The notes below the pieces were generated by a model, which worked only from the letters and a program-made list of their open reading frames with translations, made no database searches and was not told the DNA's origin. 64,000 bases of DNA from Solirubrobacteraceae bacterium (GTDB lineage Bacteria > Actinomycetota > Thermoleophilia > Solirubrobacterales > Solirubrobacteraceae). Location: NCBI GenBank assembly GCA_016462625.1, contig JAEMSV010000003.1, positions 1-64,000 on the forward strand, written 5' to 3'. Shown here one piece after another: positions 42,181 to 49,874 of this stretch (its first letter is position 1; each line of letters begins with the position of its first letter). Both the position numbers and the translations under genes were made by a program.

Positions 42181-43377
42181 CTACCGGTGGACCGGGAGCC
42201 CCAGCACGTGCTGACCGATGAAGTTCAGCGCGAACTCGTTGCTGACGGGCCCCGACCGGGCGAGGCGCGCGTCGAGGAAGCAATCGATCCAGCCTTCGCG
42301 CTCGTCCCATGCGTCGGCGCCCATCGTCTGCATCGCCTGGTCCGCAGCGTCGAACGCGATGTCGGCGCCCAAGACCTTTGCCATGTTGGCTTCTCCGGCG
42401 ACGACGAAGCCGTCGACGCCGGCATCGAAACGCGCCGCGGTCCGGTAGAGAAAGAGCCGTGCGGCCTCGAGGCGCGCGTACAGGTTGGCCAGCGGGTGTT
42501 GGATGGCCTGCTCGGCGCCGATCGGGGTCGATCCGCTGATCGTGCGGGTCTTCGCTCGCTCGACCGAGCGGGCGACGCTGTAGTCGGCCTGGCCGACACC
42601 CAGCGCGGCGGTGAGGACGCGCTCGACGTGGGTGAAGGGCCAGAGGACCAGCAGGCCCTGGCCCTCGACGCCGACGAGGGCGTCGCTCGGTGCGACGACG
42701 TCCTCGAGTTCCAGCTGGAACTGCCTGACCCCTTCGCGGTGTCGCATCGGCAACTCGGTCATCGTGGCCCCCGCGGCGCGCGGATCGACCAGCACCGCCG
42801 TGAACTGCGCGGGTTCCTCGTCGCTCGTGCGCGGCGCGCGGCCGAAGACCAGGACGCGGTCGGCGGCGTCGAGGCCGGAGGTGACGCGCTTGAGGCCGTT
42901 GATGACGTAGTGATCGCCTTCGCGGCGGATCTCGGTCTTGACCCGGAACAGGTTGTGTCCGCACTCCGGCTCGGTGGCGGCGAGTGCCAGCATCGTGTCC
43001 CCGTTGGTCACGCGCCCGAGCCAACGCTCCTGCACGGGCTCTGGCCCGACCTGACCGATGGCATGGCAGATCGCAGCGCCCAGCACCGGCATCCACAGCA
43101 AGATCCCCTCGGCGGCGAACGCCTCGAGGACCACCGTCATGCCGAGCAGCCCTCCGTCCGTGCCCCCGAGGCCCGGGGAAATGACCAGCCCGGGCCAGCC
43201 GCGCTCGCAGAAGGCGGTCCACAACTCGGGATGCATCTCGCCGTGATCGAGAAAGTGCTGGCGGATCTCGCGCGCCCGCGGAGCGAACGTCGCGGCGAGC
43301 GCCCGTGCCTCGGCTTGCAACGACGTGTGGGTCGTGGGCAGGCCGAACAGCTCACCGGCGATGCTTGTGGTCGTCAT
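42181..43377 (-). CDS. Acyl-CoA dehydrogenase
   Basis: 398 residues from ATG 43377 with AGGAG 7 bp before. The order of motifs matches the family: GWPGLVISPGLGGTDGG, LALAATEPECGHNLFRVKTEIRREGDHYVINGLKRVTSG (flavin-binding), and the C-terminal helical domain LANLYARLEAARLFLYRTA...NMAKVLGADIAFDAADQAMQTMGADAWDE. The expected catalytic Glu position in the AMQTMGADAWDEREG region is not certain. It introduces a C2-C3 double bond into an acyl-CoA. A promoter with a palindromic operator lies directly upstream and the matching site precedes the neighbouring tetR. Confidence 0.9.
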   Translation of the reverse strand: MTTTSIAGELFGLPTTHTSLQAEARALAATFAPRAREIRQHFLDHGEMHPELWTAFCERGWPGLVISPGLGGTDGGLLGMTVVLEAFAAEGILLWMPVLGAAICHAIGQVGPEPVQERWLGRVTNGDTMLALAATEPECGHNLFRVKTEIRREGDHYVINGLKRVTSGLDAADRVLVFGRAPRTSDEEPAQFTAVLVDPRAAGATMTELPMRHREGVRQFQLELEDVVAPSDALVGVEGQGLLVLWPFTHVERVLTAALGVGQADYSVARSVERAKTRTISGSTPIGAEQAIQHPLANLYARLEAARLFLYRTAARFDAGVDGFVVAGEANMAKVLGADIAFDAADQAMQTMGADAWDEREGWIDCFLDARLARSGPVSNEFALNFIGQHVLGLPVHR

Positions 43378-43407
43378 CACGAGGCTCCTTGAGGAGGGGA
43401 CGACCAG

Positions 43408-43436
43408 AGTATCGCTCCGGAGTAACACTCTGTCAA
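43408..43436 (-). promoter_or_regulatory. Acyl-CoA dehydrogenase promoter with TetR operator
   Basis: On the minus strand TTGACA (43436-43431) and GATACT (43413-43408) with exactly 17 bp between, close to consensus. The spacer holds CGGAG-TAACA-CTCTG (43418-43432), almost the same as the site before the tetR gene. Confidence 0.7.
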
Positions 43437-43453
43437 CGGAGGCTTGGCGTCCC

Positions 43454-44158
43454 TCAGCGGGGCGGTGGACGAACCACGACGGCTTCGCCTTCGGCCGTCA
43501 CGACGCCATCGCTGGTGAGGAGCTGCACTCGGACCCGGCTCTCGTGCGCCTGCTGGAGTGGCGCCTCGGCCCGGCTCGCCCCGGGGGTGCTGCTGACCCC
43601 CGCGATCGCCGCCTCCGCGAGCTCATCGACGAAACCGGTCAGCTCGCCATCGAGCTGCTTGGCCAGCCAGCGTTGAGCCACTGCATGAGCGGGCCCCGTC
43701 ACGATCGCTGTGAGCATGATCATCGAGAGCGGACGGGCCTCGCCACGGTCGACGAACGGCGCCAGCCAGTCGCGATAGGCGATCGCGAGATCGCGATTGA
43801 GGCTGTGGAGCTCGGCCGCCGCGGTCGACGACCAGTCCAGATGGCCCTGCGCGTACAGGAACGCCGCCCACTCCGGGTTGTCCTGGGTCCATTGCAACTG
43901 GTGAGCGACGACCCCACGGATCGCCTCATCGAGCGTCGCCGGATGCGCGGTCAGCAACGCCCAATGGCCCTCCTGCACCGAGCGCATCGCCTCGACATAC
44001 AACGCCCCCGCGATCGCCTTCTTGCTCGCGAAATGGTGGAACAAGGCGCCGTTTGACACCCCGCTGCGCTCGCGAATTCGGGCCACGGTCGTCCGCTCGT
44101 ACCCGTCTTCCGAGAAGCACGCCAGTGCAGCAGCAAGGATCCGCTCGCGTGTCTGCAT
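43454..44158 (-). CDS. TetR-family regulator with a hotdog-like C-terminal tail
   Basis: 234 residues. N-terminal domain QTRERILAAALACFSEDGYERTTVARIRERSGVSNGALFHHFASKKAIAGALYVE is TetR. After residue 190, where TetR proteins usually end, a tail PLQQAHESRVRVQLLTSDGVVTAEGEAVVV follows. Its pattern of two beta strands around SDG resembles the last strands of hotdog thioesterases/dehydratases. Whether this is a functional sensor or a fusion remnant is open. The gene is downstream of its own CAGAG-N5-CTCTG site and next to the acyl-CoA dehydrogenase it probably controls. Confidence 0.85.
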   Translation of the reverse strand: MQTRERILAAALACFSEDGYERTTVARIRERSGVSNGALFHHFASKKAIAGALYVEAMRSVQEGHWALLTAHPATLDEAIRGVVAHQLQWTQDNPEWAAFLYAQGHLDWSSTAAAELHSLNRDLAIAYRDWLAPFVDRGEARPLSMIMLTAIVTGPAHAVAQRWLAKQLDGELTGFVDELAEAAIAGVSSTPGASRAEAPLQQAHESRVRVQLLTSDGVVTAEGEAVVVRPPPR

Positions 44159-44163
44159 TCGGG

Positions 44164-44178
44164 CAGAGTAACCCTCTG
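44164..44178. promoter_or_regulatory. CAGAG-TAACC-CTCTG operator before tetR
   Basis: Perfect inverted repeat CAGAG (44164-44168) / CTCTG (44174-44178), 5 bp before the tetR start. The 13-bp core GAGTAAC(C/A)CTCTG recurs at 43420-43432 in the acyl-CoA dehydrogenase promoter, which points to one repressor acting on both. Confidence 0.72.
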
Positions 44179-44223
44179 GAGCGCGCGTCTGGTGGCTGAC
44201 GGAACGGCCTCGCGGCGCCGTCC

Positions 44224-44811
44224 TCAGGCGGCGGGAGGCGTGGAGGCGGCTTGCAGAAGGGGTCGAAGGGTGGCCGTGACGTCGTCGACGGGTTGGATGC
44301 TCTGTTCGGCGCGGCTGAGGACGACGGCGCCTTCGACGGCGCCGACGATGACGTTGGCGAGTCGACGGGCTCGCGCGGGTGATGCGCCGTGCTGTCGCAG
44401 ATGGCCGGCCAGGGCGGTGCGCCAGCTGGTGAACGCGCGCCGCGCCGCGTCGACCGTGGTGGGCGCGTCATCGGTGGACTCGATGGCGGCAGCCAGGACG
44501 GGGCAGCCCGAGCGGAAATCGCTGGCGATGAGGTTGCTGCGCCAGGCTGCGACGAAGCGGTCGAAGAGCTCGACGGGAGTCGCGTCGCCGGCGTCAGCGA
44601 GCAGGCGCTCGACGGCTCCGCCAGCGCGGTCGACGGCCTCTTCGATGATCTGCGTGCGTCCCGCTGGGAAGTGGTAATAGACCGAGCCGCGTGGGGTGCC
44701 GCTGTGGGCGAGGATGTCGTCGATGCTCGTTGCCGAGGCGCCACGCTGGCGGATGAGCTCGGAAGCGCTGTCGAGCATGCGCTCGCGGGTGTCGGAGCGA
44801 CGCGCGGTCAC
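44224..44811 (-). CDS. TetR-family regulator, LmrA/YxaF type
   Basis: 195 residues from a GTG at 44811 overlapping the upstream stop by 4 bp. RERMLDSASELIRQRGASATSIDDILAHSGTPRGSVYYHFPAGRTQIIEEAVDRAG is the TetR domain; the GTPRGSVYYHFPAGRTQ turn marks the LmrA/YxaF branch, whose members often regulate oxidoreductases or efflux and respond to flavonoids and drugs. Translationally coupled to the PPOX-type gene. Confidence 0.87.
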   Translation of the reverse strand: MTARRSDTRERMLDSASELIRQRGASATSIDDILAHSGTPRGSVYYHFPAGRTQIIEEAVDRAGGAVERLLADAGDATPVELFDRFVAAWRSNLIASDFRSGCPVLAAAIESTDDAPTTVDAARRAFTSWRTALAGHLRQHGASPARARRLANVIVGAVEGAVVLSRAEQSIQPVDDVTATLRPLLQAASTPPAA

Positions 44812-45284
44812 GCAGGGCCTCGTGGCGTGAGCTCGATGTAGATGACGTCGGTGAGCGGCCGTGCGGTGGCGGCGAAGGCCTTGCGCTTCCAGCCCCATTG
44901 CGCCTGGATCAGGGCGGCGGCGTGACGCCTCTCGTCTGGGTCGTCGAGGATGCGCGCGGTTGCGGCGATCGGGTTTGCGAGGGGCTTGCCGCGGAAGGAG
45001 CAGGGGGCGATGAGGGCGTCGGGGTTGCGGCGCAGGCGCTTGGCCTTGAAGGCCTGCGCCTCGGTCCAGATGTAGACGCGGTCGCCGTCGTAACCAGGCC
45101 AGACCGGTTGGGCGATCGGGCGGCCGTCCCGGCGGTAGCTGACCACGAGGCTGTGCTTGTGCGCGGCGAGTTCGGCGAACCCGAGATGGCGGACCGGGAG
45201 GTCCACGACGGTTGCGGCGTCGGGCGAGCGCAGGGCGCTGAAGAGGCGCTTGTTGCCCATGACGAGTGCGCGCCGGAGGTTCAT
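44808..45284 (-). CDS. PPOX-class (pyridoxamine-phosphate-oxidase-like) F420-type protein
   Basis: 158 residues from ATG 45284. The open frame runs further back to 45695 but the upstream part has low-complexity Arg/Pro translation and is not credible. SLVVSYRRDGRPIAQPVWPGYDGDRVYIWTEAQAFKAKRLRRNPDALIAPCSFRGK is the split beta-barrel flavin/F420-binding core. Members reduce or sequester F420 or act in biliverdin and haem chemistry. No Shine-Dalgarno site is evident. Partner is the TetR gene that overlaps its end. Confidence 0.78.
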   Translation of the reverse strand: MNLRRALVMGNKRLFSALRSPDAATVVDLPVRHLGFAELAAHKHSLVVSYRRDGRPIAQPVWPGYDGDRVYIWTEAQAFKAKRLRRNPDALIAPCSFRGKPLANPIAATARILDDPDERRHAAALIQAQWGWKRKAFAATARPLTDVIYIELTPRGPA

Positions 45285-45731
45285 CGCGTGGCTGCGGCGG
45301 TCCGCCGCGGGTCGAGGCGCTTGGCGATCGGTCTGGTTGGTTGGCCGAGTCCGGCGCGCCACCACCGGAGCCATGTGCCGGGGCGGCGCGCCACGGTGGC
45401 GAACAGGAGCGTTGGGTCGCAGGCGTCCCAGCTGGAGGTCCGCCCACCGACGGTGCCGGACAGGCGGAGGGTTGGCGATCGTGGCCAGCAGCACGTTGCC
45501 TCGCTGCTCGACTCGAACATGTCCCGGTCCGATGTGCGCATGATATATGACATATACCATAATACGAGCGGACGCCGGTCCCTGGGGCGGCACGGCCATC
45601 GGTCGATTACCGCCGTGGTCGTGGCGAGGCGGGAGGATGGTAGAAGCCGAAGTGGCCGGCTGGGTCGAGTCGAGACCTCGTCCGCCCACTGCCACGCCTC
45701 GCCGCGAGGAGACGCCGGGATCCGGGCCCCG
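45285..45731. other. Long intergenic region with an AT-rich inverted repeat
   Basis: About 450 bp without a supported gene. At 45544-45556 TATATG-A-CATATA forms an inverted repeat inside a strikingly AT-rich island (about 45540-45563) in otherwise GC-rich DNA. It may be the promoter and operator of the PPOX/TetR operon, giving a long leader of about 250 bp. Confidence 0.5.
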
Positions 45732-46397
45732 TTAGTCGGTCAGGCCTTGCGCGATGCCGTTGATCAGCAACTGGAGGCCGGACTCGAACGATGTGTCCTC
45801 GGCGAACGCTTCTGCGAGCTCACGCGTCGCCGCTGTGACGTGGGGGTACTCGTCCGGTGGCAGGTCGAGGTGCATCGCGCGGGTGCGCCGCGCCGCAGCG
45901 TCGGCGGCGCCGCGCGGGCGATAGGTCGCGTCTCCGAAGGTGTAGACGAACAGCGCGCGATAGGCGTTTGCGGCGGCGCGCTCGTCAAGCCCCGCTTCGC
46001 GCAGGATCCTCATTCCCCGCTCGGTCCAGCGCATCGCTCCCGGGCTGACGAGCGGTCTGCGCACGCGGAGTTCGATCAGGAACGGGCGGGCCATGAGCCG
46101 GGTATGTAGCGCGCGCATCAGCGCCGCGATCTGCTCCTGCCAGGGGCCTGACGGCGGCGGCAACTCGAGTTCGTCGGTTCCGGCGTCGACGACGGCGTCG
46201 AGCAGCGCGTCCTTGTCGTCGAAGTACCGATACAGCGTCATCGCACTGATCCCGAGGCGGTCGCCCAGTCGCCGCATCGTCAGGGCGTCGAGGCCGCCCT
46301 CCGCGAGCAGTTCGGCGGCCGCGTCGACGATGGCTTCGCGGGTGATGCCGCTGCGTGAGTTGGGTGCCTTGCGCCCCTCTATGCCCATGGGGTTCAT
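45732..46397 (-). CDS. TetR-family regulator, divergent to the metallo-hydrolase gene
   Basis: 221 residues; ATG 46397 or ATG 46388. SRSGITREAIVDAAAELLAEGGLDALTMRRLGDRLGISAMTLYRYFDDKDALLDAVVDAG is a TetR domain of the TetR/class with AMTLYRYFDDKDAL helix; the C-terminal part resembles the TetR_C (tetracycline repressor-like) domain. A 27-bp inverted repeat fills the gap to the divergent gene. Confidence 0.87.
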   Translation of the reverse strand: MNPMGIEGRKAPNSRSGITREAIVDAAAELLAEGGLDALTMRRLGDRLGISAMTLYRYFDDKDALLDAVVDAGTDELELPPPSGPWQEQIAALMRALHTRLMARPFLIELRVRRPLVSPGAMRWTERGMRILREAGLDERAAANAYRALFVYTFGDATYRPRGAADAAARRTRAMHLDLPPDEYPHVTAATRELAEAFAEDTSFESGLQLLINGIAQGLTD

Positions 46398-46405
46398 CGG
46401 TCAAA

Positions 46406-46432
46406 GCTTACGCCGTACGCTACGGTGTAAGC
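46406..46432. promoter_or_regulatory. 27-bp inverted repeat, operator of divergent TetR/MBL pair
   Basis: GCTTAC-N-CCGTA-N3-TACGG-N-GTAAGC, symmetric over 22 of 27 bases. It lies 8 bp before the tetR start and 1 bp before the metallo-hydrolase start, so one repressor could shut both promoters. Confidence 0.78.
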
Positions 46433-46433
46433 A

Positions 46434-47099
46434 GTGCAGCAGCTGGCCAGATCCGTAGTCCTGCTCGACGGGCGGCCTTCCGCCGCGTTCAACGTCTACG
46501 TCGCCGACGGCGTGGTTATCGACGCCGCAACCCGCCACGACCGGCGGCGCATCTTGCGTCAGCTCGGGGGACTGGAGGTTCGGGCGCATGCGGTCACGCA
46601 CGCCCACGCCGACCACCAAGGGAGCAGCAGCGCCATCTGCACCGCACTCGGCGTGCCGTTCTGGGGGCCGGAGGGCGAGCGCGAAGCCCTCGAGACGGGG
46701 GACCTCTCCGCAACTGGGCCGGTCGGTGCGATCACGCGCTGGGAGCGGAAGCAGCTCGCCGGTCCGGGCCACCCGCTCGATCGCGGGCTGCGGGAGGGCG
46801 ACGCGGTCGGAGACTTCATGGTCCTGGAGACGCCAGGGCATTCGCCCGGCCACGTGTCGTTCTGGCGCCAGGCCGACGGCGTGCTCCTACTCGGCGACGT
46901 GTTGCTGAACCGACATGTGGTCACGGGCCGGGTGGGGCTGCGGGAACCGCCCCGACGGTTCACGCTCGATCTGGTGGCCAATCGCCGCGCTATTCGCCGG
47001 GTCGCGGCGCTGCACCCCAAGGTCGTCTGCTTCGGCCACGGTCCGCCGTTGCACAACGACGGCCAGATCGAGGAATTCGCCGATGCCCTCGGACACTGA
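46434..47099 (+). CDS. MBL-fold metallo-hydrolase
   Basis: 221 residues from a GTG. The zinc motif THAHADHQGSS (HxHxDH) is near residue 55, followed by ETPGHSPGHVSFW near 135, LLLGDVLL and a final FGHGPPL. This is a glyoxalase-II/lactonase-like hydrolase; the substrate cannot be named. It overlaps the next gene by 17 bp, so the two are one operon. Confidence 0.88.
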   Translation: MQQLARSVVLLDGRPSAAFNVYVADGVVIDAATRHDRRRILRQLGGLEVRAHAVTHAHADHQGSSSAICTALGVPFWGPEGEREALETGDLSATGPVGAITRWERKQLAGPGHPLDRGLREGDAVGDFMVLETPGHSPGHVSFWRQADGVLLLGDVLLNRHVVTGRVGLREPPRRFTLDLVANRRAIRRVAALHPKVVCFGHGPPLHNDGQIEEFADALGH

Positions 47100-47913
47100 G
47101 ATCTCGGCGCCGCTGAGCCACCACCAATGGACACGCCCAGGTGTCACGCGGACGGCAATCGCCCTGCACGGGCTCGGCGACCACGCCGGCCGCTTCGATC
47201 GTCTCGCACGCGATCTGGTCGATGCCGGCTGGAACGTGTTCGCGCCCGACCAGCGAGGCCATGGGCGTTCGCCCGGGTCGAAGGGGCTCGTGGCCGACTT
47301 CGATCGCGTCGTCGCCGACCTCGACGCCTTCGTCGGCTGGGCCGCGGAGACGCACGCAGCCGAAAAGCCCGTCCTGATTGGCCATAGCTGGGGAGGACTG
47401 CTGGCGCTGCGCTATGCGGTCGCCCACCAGGAGAACGTCGCCGGCCTCGCGCTCTCGGCGCCGGCGTCGCAGCCGCCGAGCCGGGTCGCCGGCCTCGCCC
47501 GTCCGCTTGTCGACATCGTCGGACGGGTGGTTCCCCGGGCGCGTGTGACCCGCCTGCCGATCCGCGAGCTCAGCCGCGACCCCGACGTCGTCGCAGCGTT
47601 CCGCTCGGACCCGCTGACCACAGACGGGTGGGTCACCGCGCGGACGGCCTCAGAGACGATGCGCGCGATGGACGCCGTCGCTGCCGGCATCAGCTCGCTG
47701 ACGCTGCCCGTCCTCTTGATGCACGGGACGGCCGACCGCATCGCGGACATCGAGCGCAGTCGCTTCGTGTACGACCACGTCGGATCCCGGGACCGCACGA
47801 TCAAGCTCTATGACGGCCTGAGGCACCAGGTGTTCAACGAGCCCGAGCGCGACATCGTGGTCGCGGACCTCGTTCGCTGGCTCGATGCGCGTTGGCCGGC
47901 GTTCGGCCGGTGA
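47083..47913 (+). CDS. Monoacylglycerol-lipase-like alpha/beta hydrolase
   Basis: 276 residues from ATG 47083 inside the end of the previous gene. TAIALHGLGDHAGRFDRLARDLVDAGWNVFAPDQRGHGRSPGSKGLVADFD is the classic opening of lysophospholipase/monoglyceride lipases; nucleophile VLIGHSWGGLLALRYA near residue 105; HGTADRIAD (Asp) and GLRHQVFNEPER (His) complete the triad. It likely releases fatty acid from monoacylglycerol or lysolipids. Regulated with the MBL gene by the adjacent TetR. Confidence 0.9.
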   Translation: MPSDTEISAPLSHHQWTRPGVTRTAIALHGLGDHAGRFDRLARDLVDAGWNVFAPDQRGHGRSPGSKGLVADFDRVVADLDAFVGWAAETHAAEKPVLIGHSWGGLLALRYAVAHQENVAGLALSAPASQPPSRVAGLARPLVDIVGRVVPRARVTRLPIRELSRDPDVVAAFRSDPLTTDGWVTARTASETMRAMDAVAAGISSLTLPVLLMHGTADRIADIERSRFVYDHVGSRDRTIKLYDGLRHQVFNEPERDIVVADLVRWLDARWPAFGR

Positions 47914-48013
47914 ATGTCCCTGTGTCGACGAACTGGCGGCTTCGGCACAGGACGATCTCGACGTTGGCGGGCCAGCTGTCTTCCGGCGCGCGGCGAAACG
48001 TGCGCGCGGGTGA

Positions 48014-48445
48014 TCAGGTGTCCGGCGACTTGGGGTGACGGCTGTGCGCGTGGCGGGGTAGGCCGTCATCGGGGATCGGCTCCCACGAGGCGGCGCTGGC
48101 GACGAACGAGTGCACGCTGGGGCGGATGCCCGGATCGTCGTCGAACGTGCCCATCCGGATGCCGATTGAGTCCGGATGACTGGGGTTGTCGGCGTACACC
48201 GCCGAACCGCAGTCGCCGCAGAACCACTTCGCGCCTCCGTCGTCGGGCTTCCAGCACTTCAATCGGTCCTCGCCCTCCGTGATCCGGAACGTGCCCGGGG
48301 CCGGATGGGCGCTCGGGGACGCGGCGGCGCCGCTGCGGCGCTGGCACCGTTTGCAGTGGCAGTAGCTCGCGCTCACCAGCAGATCGGTCACCTCATAGCG
48401 GACGGCGCCGCAGTTGCACCCTCCGGTCAACGGGATCTCGGGCAT
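48014..48445 (-). CDS. GFA/CENP-V-family zinc protein
   Basis: 143 residues. Zinc ligands in the family pattern: GGCNCGAVRYEV (CxC), SASYCHCKRCQRRSGAAAS (CxCxxC) and KWFCGDCGSAVYA (CxxC). The family is named for a glutathione-dependent formaldehyde-activating enzyme, but most members have no proven activity and actinobacteria generally use mycothiol. It stands alone between unrelated genes. Confidence 0.87.
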   Translation of the reverse strand: MPEIPLTGGCNCGAVRYEVTDLLVSASYCHCKRCQRRSGAAASPSAHPAPGTFRITEGEDRLKCWKPDDGGAKWFCGDCGSAVYADNPSHPDSIGIRMGTFDDDPGIRPSVHSFVASAASWEPIPDDGLPRHAHSRHPKSPDT

Positions 48446-48486
48446 GCCGTCAATAGTGAAGGAAGGACGGCGCCGCGCGACCGCAA

Positions 48487-49371
48487 TCAGATCTGGGTGG
48501 GCACGAATGCGTCGCGGTTGGCTCCGACGAACTCGCGCAGGCTGGTCGCCGGCCGGCCGGTGAGGCGCAGGACGGTGTCGGTCGCGACCGCGGCGTAGCC
48601 GGCGCGCTGGGCGGCTCCGAAGCTTGCGTATGCGGCGGCGATCGGCTCGGCCATGCCGGCGTGCTCGACCATCGCTGCGATCCAGGCGGCATCGTCGACG
48701 AGCACGGCTGTCACCGGTCGGCCGCTGATCTCGCTGTAGATGGCCGCGAGTCCGTGTGCATCCACGGCCTTGGGGCCCGTGATGTCGTAGATCTTGTTCT
48801 CGTGACCCTCACCCGTCAGGACGGCCACTGCGGCGGCGGCGCAGTCAGCGCGCGTGACGTAGGCGCTGCCGCCGCTGCCTGAGTTCGCCAGCAGGGTGCC
48901 GGTCGCGACGGCGCCGACGCCGGGCGCGAGCTGAAGGTCGGCGTATATCCCGTTGCGCAGGAAGGTCCAGTGCACCCCGCTCGCGCGGAGCGCGTCCTCG
49001 GTGGCCCGGTGCTCTGGGGCCACGACCGCGGGGTTGTCGTCGCTCGGGTTCCCGACCGACGTGTAGACGACGTGCGCAACCCCGGCATCCGCCGCGGCGC
49101 CGACCGCAGCGAGGTGTCCCGGTACCCGGGCGCCGAGCGCATCGGTGCTGATGAGCAGGAGGCGGTCGATGCCGGCGAATGCAGCCGCCAGTCCCGCCGG
49201 CTTGTCGAAATCACCCTGGCGTACGACTGCTCCGCGCGCCGCGAGATCGGCCAGCTTGTGCGGCTCGCGGGTGACGAGCACGACCTGGTCTGGGGGGAGT
49301 ACGCCGAGCAGTCCTTCGGCGACGCTACGGCCGAGGTGGCCCGAGGCTCCGGTCACGCCAATCATCATCAT
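48487..49371 (-). CDS. NmrA/QOR2-like NAD(P)H-binding oxidoreductase
   Basis: 294 residues from ATG 49371. Three ATG codons in a row (49371, 49368, 49365) follow GGAG, and the third has the best spacing; a TTG at 49380 is less likely. IGVTGASGHLGRSVAEGLLGVLPPDQVVLVTREPHKLADLAARG is the Rossmann part; FLRNGIYADLQLAPGVGAV and KIYDITGPKAVDAHGLA agree with quinone oxidoreductase 2 (YtfG). It is divergent from an Rrf2 regulator, a common arrangement. Confidence 0.88.
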   Translation of the reverse strand: MMMIGVTGASGHLGRSVAEGLLGVLPPDQVVLVTREPHKLADLAARGAVVRQGDFDKPAGLAAAFAGIDRLLLISTDALGARVPGHLAAVGAAADAGVAHVVYTSVGNPSDDNPAVVAPEHRATEDALRASGVHWTFLRNGIYADLQLAPGVGAVATGTLLANSGSGGSAYVTRADCAAAAVAVLTGEGHENKIYDITGPKAVDAHGLAAIYSEISGRPVTAVLVDDAAWIAAMVEHAGMAEPIAAAYASFGAAQRAGYAAVATDTVLRLTGRPATSLREFVGANRDAFVPTQI

Positions 49372-49378
49372 GCGCTCC

Positions 49379-49436
49379 AATTCGTAGTCATAGCGAATAC
49401 GAATTAACCGTAGGCAAAGTGATCACGATTTGTCAA
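49379..49436 (-). promoter_or_regulatory. Promoter and inverted repeat between NmrA-like and Rrf2 genes
   Basis: Minus-strand TTGACA (49436-49431) and TACGGT (49412-49407) are 18 bp apart. Directly downstream an inverted repeat AATTCGT (49379-49385) / ACGAATT (49399-49405) with 13 bp between covers the start of transcription and leader. This suits repression by the divergent Rrf2 protein. Confidence 0.6.
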
Positions 49437-49448
49437 ACTGGGGGAACG

Positions 49449-49874
49449 ATGAGCGGACCCACCAACACGCAGTTCGCGGTCGCGGTTCACGCGGTGACCC
49501 TGCTCGCCGATGCCGGTGATGGCGTTCTCAGCTCCGAGTTCATCGCTGGAAGCGCCGGCGCGAATCCCGTCTATGTGCGTCGTGTGCTCGGACGTCTGCG
49601 CGAGGCCGGGTATGTCCGATCACGCCCGGGTGTTCGCGGCGGATGGACGCTCGTCCGCAACGCCGGCCAACTCACACTGGGCGACATCTGGCGCACGATC
49701 GAAGGGGACGAGGGGCTACTCGGCCTTCATGAAGCGAGCCCTGACTGCCCCGACGGTCAGGACATCCAGCGCACGCTCACCGCAATCGATCGTCAGGTCT
49801 CGGTCGCCGTGCAACGCGAGCTCGACGCCATCGCGGTCGCCGAGATCACGCCGCTCCGGCGGCTGCCGGCGTGA
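49449..49874 (+). CDS. Rrf2-family transcriptional regulator
   Basis: 141 residues from ATG 49449. NTQFAVAVHAVTLLADAGDGVLSSEFIAGSAGANPVYVRRVLGRLREAGYVRSRPGVRGGWTL is the Rrf2 winged helix with the RG-GG-W wing. The long helix after it contains only one Cys (SPDCPDG), so an Fe-S cluster as in IscR/NsrR is unlikely; it is closer to YwnA/YwgB-type sensors. Its end overlaps the convergent glycosidase gene by 29 bp. Confidence 0.87.
   Translation: MSGPTNTQFAVAVHAVTLLADAGDGVLSSEFIAGSAGANPVYVRRVLGRLREAGYVRSRPGVRGGWTLVRNAGQLTLGDIWRTIEGDEGLLGLHEASPDCPDGQDIQRTLTAIDRQVSVAVQRELDAIAVAEITPLRRLPA

Noticed and set aside
44812..45695. Longer N-terminus for the PPOX-type protein (to 45695)
   Set aside because: The extra 137 residues are Arg/Pro-rich without domain features and run through the AT-rich repeat; homologues begin near the ATG at 45284.
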